Below are positions 58,479-62,173 of a stretch of 62,173 nt of DNA, in pieces. How positions within the stretch are numbered: position 1 is the stretch's first letter; each line of letters starts with the position of its first letter. Source of the DNA: Planctomycetota bacterium (GTDB lineage: Bacteria > Planctomycetota > J058 > JAJDCP01); contig JAJDCP010000088.1 of NCBI GenBank assembly GCA_029260765.1, positions 1 to 62,173 on the forward strand, in the 5' to 3' direction. A model generated the notes under the pieces. That model did no database searches. It had not been told where the DNA came from and worked only from the letters and a program-made list of their open reading frames with translations. The translations under genes and the position numbers were made by a program.

Positions 58479-59315
58479 CTACACCTTGGCCAGCTCTTCT
58501 GTCCAACGGCGTCGCCGGAAGCGGACCAGCAGGTAGATACTGACGGCCAGAAAGACCAGGCAGCCGAATTGCGCGGGGGTCAAACCCAGGTAGCGCTTGT
58601 CCCCGACCTCGACTCCAGCCAGCATGGCTCCTTCCGGCAGGCGCAGAAAATCGAGGCCGAAACGCACCGGCGCGTAGAGTCCGATCAGCAGGGCCATGAA
58701 GAAGCCTACCGGCCGCGTATGCTCGATGCGCGTGCCGACGCCTTCGATGGTCCTCGCCCGGCCCGCCAGAAAGAAGAACAGCCCCTCCAGGCTGAGGACG
58801 AACAACAACTCGTAGAGCGCCAGGTCGTGCCGCGGTCCCTCCGGAAAGTCGACCGCCAGAAAGAAGTCGCTCGGGCCACCGGGATGATCGTGGACCAGCA
58901 GGCAGCCGACTCTTCCCAATGCCCAGGCCATGGGGAAGTAGCGGGCGATGCAGTCTGCGTAGGGCAGGATCGGGACACCCGCGATCCAACGACAGTAGAT
59001 CCAACCACCGATGAAGGTCCCCAGGAACCCGCCGAAGGACGAGAAGCCCGTGGAGAATTTCCACAGCATGGAGGGATCTTGGAGCACCTGATCAGGTCGG
59101 TAGGCAAACAACTCGAACAGATGCGCACTCAGCAGCGAGCACGCCACGATCCAGAAGCACATGTTCTCCATCTTCTTCTTGTCGAGGCCGAAGCGCTCGG
59201 CACCGTAGACGGAGCGGAAATAGAAGGTGACCGTGGCCAGGGCGGCGAACAGCCCGAAGGGCTTGACCGAGAAGGGGCCGATGGGCAGGGCCTCGGGCTG
59301 GAACCAGGGAACCAC
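58479..59315 (-). CDS. lgt: Prolipoprotein diacylglyceryl transferase (divergent Lgt)
   Basis: This 278-residue membrane enzyme transfers diacylglycerol to the lipobox cysteine of prolipoproteins. It has seven hydrophobic helices, an N-terminal LPIGPFSVKPFGL typical of Lgt, and the core SSFGGFLGTFIGG. The usual G-R-x-G-N-F-x-N signature reads GRVGCLLVHDHPGGPSD, and a conserved HDLALYELL segment follows; the invariant Arg remains. This HDHPG variant appears to be a recognised divergent Lgt branch rather than a broken gene. GTG start at 59315 with GGAGG upstream. Five predicted lipoproteins in this window would be its clients. Confidence 0.85.
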   Translation of the reverse strand: MVPWFQPEALPIGPFSVKPFGLFAALATVTFYFRSVYGAERFGLDKKKMENMCFWIVACSLLSAHLFELFAYRPDQVLQDPSMLWKFSTGFSSFGGFLGTFIGGWIYCRWIAGVPILPYADCIARYFPMAWALGRVGCLLVHDHPGGPSDFFLAVDFPEGPRHDLALYELLFVLSLEGLFFFLAGRARTIEGVGTRIEHTRPVGFFMALLIGLYAPVRFGLDFLRLPEGAMLAGVEVGDKRYLGLTPAQFGCLVFLAVSIYLLVRFRRRRWTEELAKV

Positions 59316-59417
59316 GGCAGCCTCCAGGATGCGGGGGCCCCTTGTGTACCAGGCGGGGAGCGAAAAGAGAAGGCATAGCGGGAAATCGTTCAGCCTCGGG
59401 CTCGCCGGGGCCAGGGA

Positions 59418-60893
59418 TCAGAATGCATGCTCGAAGAAGGTCACCAGGTCGTTGGCCCGCAGCTGCTTCTGATCGATAACGGTCAGGACATCCTCGAGGC
59501 TGCCCAGCGCATCATCCTTCCAGAGTTTGCGCAAGAAAAGCCCAGCGCGCGGGTTGTGGAACCAGTCGTTATCAAAATAGTGCAGCAGATGCTGCCGCAA
59601 CATGCCGTGCAGCAGCCAGCCCCGGAACGCGTCGGCACAGGGCAGGCCGGCGGACAGATTGCGGGCCCAGGCACGCGGCGGCGCCTGCACGCGCAGAGCT
59701 GTCTGCAGCACTTCCGGATAGAGCAGATCTTTGTCTTCACTGGTGTCGCTGTCGTACAGCAGCAGCTCATAGTGCAGCTCTGCAGCCGCGCGTCGCAAGG
59801 CGAAGAGCTCCGCGGCGGCCGAGTTGAAGGCCAGGTCGGCGGCTTGCCCCTCGCTGTATTTGCTGAGGAAGCTGCGCTCGCACAACAAACCTCGCAGGGT
59901 CAACGCAGCGGACTCGGCATAGGCAGGATCTTCGAGGCAGGCATCCTCGAAGTTGTACCATCGTTCCGCGCTCGCCCAGGCTTGGCAGCGTCCAAGCAGA
60001 GAGAGATGGTGGCGCAGGTCGGTCATTCCGCCGCGGGGCCTGTGCAAAAGCCAGACACGCTCGCCCGGACGCCAGGGAAAAGCGAGGCTGGCCGGAATAC
60101 GCTTCGGACGCTCGATGTCATCATGGATGATGCCACCCTCAGCGGTCGGATCGAGCTGCATGCTGGCGCACAACGCGCTGACGAAGGCATCGCGCTCGTG
60201 GGCCGGGAACAGCCCTTCGGGGCCCGCGAACAGGAAGGGCAGGTCGCAGGCAGGCACGTCTTCGAGCGCCTTTCCGAGGCGTTTGCGAGCCAACCAGCTA
60301 CAGGACTCGTTGTACACGTCCGCAGTGCGCCGCAAGACCTCGAGCGCCAGCTTGTCGAGACTCTCAAGTCCCGTGTCGAGCAGCCCGTCATACAGCGCCG
60401 AGGGGCCCTCGAAGCCGAAGGCACGCGCATGTTTGAACTGTGCCTTGACGGTCTCTGCCAACAACTCGCCCGCGATCGACGCCTCCAACCCGCTCAAGGC
60501 CTCGAACAGAGCGCGGCGTCTGTTGGGGGACGCCTCGACGGCGAGTCTCTGCCGCGCCCGAAGGGCCGACAGGCGGGTGCCATCGACCAGCTCGACCGAA
60601 CCGGTCAGCCGGGCCTGGCGGGCGGTGTCGAGGTCTTCGAGGCTGCGCCCCACATATTGACGAAACAGTTCGGCTGCCAGCCGGCGGAGGCGCGCGCCAC
60701 CACCGGGCTCCGGGGCCTCTTCACCCAGCAGGGCTCGCACGCGCCCGGGCAGGGCGGGATCGAACAGGCCTTCGGGAGGTGCGAGCTCGCGAGCCTCGTC
60801 CTGGCCGGACAACCACAGATAGCGGGCGCGGAGGCTGGTTTCGCGCCGGTTCTGGACCTTGGCACGGAGCGTGTCGAGAAAACTCTGGTTCAC
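59418..60893 (-). CDS. M3-peptidase-like protein without HExxH
   Basis: This 491-residue, mostly helical protein has the size and C-terminal order of an oligoendopeptidase (M3). The stretch RHHLSLLGRCQAWA, then NFEDACLEDPAYAESAALTL, lines up with the family's LHEAGHALHFA and EFR-x-x-GDPAxxEAYAF. The zinc motif HExGH is replaced by S298-L299-L300-G301-R302; only the glycine and the downstream Glu remain. It is therefore probably a non-catalytic pseudo-peptidase. The GTG at 60893 is preferred, with GAGGGG eight bases upstream. The frame is unbroken, arguing against simple decay. The assignment rests on motif alignment by eye. Confidence 0.65.
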   Translation of the reverse strand: MNQSFLDTLRAKVQNRRETSLRARYLWLSGQDEARELAPPEGLFDPALPGRVRALLGEEAPEPGGGARLRRLAAELFRQYVGRSLEDLDTARQARLTGSVELVDGTRLSALRARQRLAVEASPNRRRALFEALSGLEASIAGELLAETVKAQFKHARAFGFEGPSALYDGLLDTGLESLDKLALEVLRRTADVYNESCSWLARKRLGKALEDVPACDLPFLFAGPEGLFPAHERDAFVSALCASMQLDPTAEGGIIHDDIERPKRIPASLAFPWRPGERVWLLHRPRGGMTDLRHHLSLLGRCQAWASAERWYNFEDACLEDPAYAESAALTLRGLLCERSFLSKYSEGQAADLAFNSAAAELFALRRAAAELHYELLLYDSDTSEDKDLLYPEVLQTALRVQAPPRAWARNLSAGLPCADAFRGWLLHGMLRQHLLHYFDNDWFHNPRAGLFLRKLWKDDALGSLEDVLTVIDQKQLRANDLVTFFEHAF

Positions 60894-61018
60894 GATGGCA
60901 CCCCTCAAGCAGCGGGACCGCGTCGGGTCACAGACCCGATACGCAAGTATAACCGCTCACGATAGAAATGTCCGAGGCAGTGACATCGCGGTGACAGGGG
61001 AGCTTTAGGTTCTCCACG

Positions 61019-61046
61019 TTGCAAAAGTACGACGCTCTGCTATCTT
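61019..61046 (+). promoter_or_regulatory. Promoter-like pair before the small lipoprotein gene
   Basis: TTGCAA (61019-61024) and TATCTT (61041-61046) are 16 bases apart and 38 bases before the start codon of the 56-residue lipoprotein gene. Confidence 0.45.
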
Positions 61047-61083
61047 TCATGAATCCTGCAACGTATGCATCTGGAGGTTCGTG

Positions 61084-61254
61084 GTGAAAAAGCTGGTTTG
61101 CCTGCTCCTGTTGGTCCCTTTGCTCGGTGGCTGCCTGACCTGGGACATGAAGCACAACCGCCGCCACTTCCGCAAGTTCTATGAGGACCTGCACGACCTG
61201 CACGAAGACATCGATCGGGTGGTCTTTGGTCTCGAGCCGCACCCCGGCGAGTAG
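61084..61254 (+). CDS. Small lipoprotein (56 residues)
   Basis: This short gene begins with GTG (KKLVCLLLLVPLLGGC), has a lipobox LGGC at Cys17 and ends with a polar helix rich in His, Asp and Glu (FYEDLHDLHEDIDRVVFGL). TCTGGAGG lies six bases before the GTG at 61084; the GTG one codon earlier is too close to the ribosome site. A promoter-like pair precedes it. The charged amphipathic helix suggests a coiled or membrane-surface peptide. Similar tiny lipoproteins are easily missed; no function can be given. Confidence 0.75.
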   Translation: MKKLVCLLLLVPLLGGCLTWDMKHNRRHFRKFYEDLHDLHEDIDRVVFGLEPHPGE

Positions 61255-61408
61255 TCTCTGCACTGCTCCTCCCCGCAGCAATGCGGACATGTGCGACATT
61301 GGCCATGCACCAGGCGTGCAGAGCGCCCCTGGAGATTCCGGGGGCTGCTTGTATTTGTTGGCAGGCGGGCAGTCCCTGTAGGCGTGGCGGTCGGTAAGAG
61401 ACTGTCCA

Positions 61409-61476
<68 letters not shown>

Positions 61477-61531
61477 CCAGAGCTCCTGTTGCCGGCCACT
61501 GTCCGTCGCGACAGCCGGCTGCTACGTGAAC

Positions 61532-61562
61532 GAAGCCGTCTTCTGTAGCGGCGCTCTGTGAG
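61532..61562 (-). repeat. 31-nt identical repeat, copy 3 (inverted)
   Basis: This is the exact reverse complement of the blocks at 42228-42258 and 42536-42566. Confidence 0.85.
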
Positions 61563-61657
61563 AGGCTGTCTCAGGGAACGTTTGAGATCTCTGGAATCGC
61601 CGTATGATGTCAACTGGGGCAAATCTGAGAATCGTCTAAGAACCGACCGTTCCTCTT

Positions 61658-61757
61658 GTAGGGGGCGGGGTTTACACCTCGTGGCCTCGGACGCTCCGCT
61701 CTCCCGCGGGGTGCGAAGCGTCCGAGTCCGCGAGGAGGGCGGGGGTAAATCCTGTCC
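61658..61757. repeat. REP-like hairpin, copy 2 (decayed)
   Basis: TGTAGGGGGCGGGGTTTACA at the left is matched imperfectly by GGCGGGGGTAAATCCTG at the right, with an inner CGGACGCTCC/GCGTCCGAG stem. It is clearly related to 16302-16376 but more mutated in its right arm. Confidence 0.65.
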
Positions 61758-61922
61758 ATTGATCGGATCGTCACAAAGCAAGTCCCTCGCGTGGCTTGTG
61801 GCGACGAATTCTGCCTTTGGCGCTGTCACCATTGGCATGATCTTGCTTTCGACGCTGTCGACCCTTGGTTCTTGCCCGGCGGTTGGCTCGAGACCCGCGC
61901 AGAAATCCCTATAGACGTCAAG

Positions 61923-62137
61923 GATGGCAACCATGGTCACGGTCACGGAGAGACGGACCACGAACCACGGGACACGGACTTGCAAACCTTTGTGAGCCAA
62001 GAGGATACACTCGTGAACCGTTGACCGTGTGCCGTGACCGTGACCGTCGGAACCGTAGTGGAAATCGCCCACGGATGCGGATCCGGGCCGAAAAATCAAC
62101 CGAGGCTCAGACCACCTTCAACCTGAAACGAAGGCCC
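61923..62137 (+). repeat. Long intergenic repeat, copy 2
   Basis: It has the same order of blocks as 15973-16140, in the same orientation, with an insertion of about 45 bases between the GTGACC run and the CGAAAAATCAACCGAG core. Confidence 0.85.
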
Positions 62138-62173
62138 GACCCAAGACTCTCTGTCCACTCGCCTCCACAAGTC

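Noticed and set aside
58479..59315. Lgt as another dead enzyme, because the GRxGNFxN signature is changed
   Set aside because: The variant GRVGCLLVHDHPG is an internally consistent motif that I associate with a divergent Lgt branch, the invariant Arg is kept, and the neighbourhood is rich in lipoproteins.

Overview
The window is about 62 kb of high-G+C DNA (mid-60s % by eye) from a Gram-negative-type heterotroph. Genes carry clear AGGAG-type ribosome sites and often overlap by ATGA. Five proteins have lipobox signal peptides and a divergent Lgt is encoded beside them. FHA/sigma-54 control, two eukaryote-like Ser/Thr kinases, an ECF sigma with a DUF3160-type anti-sigma, DUF4382 proteins and a MoxR/DUF58/transglutaminase operon fit Planctomycetota or Myxococcota. 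The window alone cannot decide between them. I see no tRNA, rRNA, CRISPR array, transposase or phage gene.

Layout. 0-10.4 kb: MBL hydrolase, oligopeptidase B, TraB/GumN protein, then the leftward operon moxR - DUF58 - transglutaminase - HAD phosphatase, then a panE-like reductase and a small acidic protein. 10.6-15.9 kb: a leftward lipid operon of TetR, alpha/beta hydrolase, secreted lipase-like protein, class III-like PHA synthase and acyl-CoA synthetase, with two related palindromes as candidate TetR operators. 15.9-16.5 kb: a repeat-rich spacer. 16.5-21 kb: a DUF4382 lipoprotein, a truncated Mur ligase and a pseudo-receiver/PilZ protein. 21.1-30.5 kb: one 3147-residue polyketide-synthase-like gene. 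30.7-36.0 kb: TetR and carotenoid oxygenase (divergent, with twin operators), a lipase, and an antiporter with an EIIA/PII-like partner. 36-42.8 kb: kinase, DbpA helicase, a four-repeat Ig-like protein, a membrane protein, an EndoIII-like protein and a decayed, repeat-filled 1 kb. 42.8-46.6 kb: MmgE/PrpD, N-formylglutamate amidohydrolase and alpha/beta hydrolase. 46.6-54.5 kb: FHA-GAF-sigma-54 activator, thioredoxin-like lipoprotein, the ECF sigma/anti-sigma/two-lipoprotein operon and a thiolase. 54.5-61.3 kb: CYTH protein, NlpC/P60-like protein, kinase, Lgt, M3-like protein and a 56-residue lipoprotein. 61.3-62.2 kb: a second repeat-rich spacer matching the one at 16 kb.

Main observation. 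The giant PKS-like protein has every expected domain (FAAL-like, ACP, KS, AT, DH, KR, ACP, acyl-CoA dehydrogenase-like) in one unbroken frame. Nearly every catalytic residue is replaced: KS Cys to Gly, KS His to Gln, AT Ser to Gly, first ACP Ser to Ala, KR Tyr to His, FAAL Lys to His, and the ACAD Glu is absent. Only the DH His/Asp and the last ACP Ser survive. The same pattern recurs in smaller proteins of the window: an M3-peptidase fold without HExxH, a thioredoxin-like lipoprotein with WYPSS for WCxxC, and a receiver domain with His for the phospho-acceptor Asp. This suggests a conserved pseudo-megasynthase kept for scaffolding, carrier or dehydratase function.

A second theme is an intergenic repeat family. 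Its copies at 16 kb and 62 kb lie in the same orientation about 46 kb apart. Related modules (a 31-nt identical block, a 308-bp tandem duplication and simple-sequence tips) sit at 42 kb.
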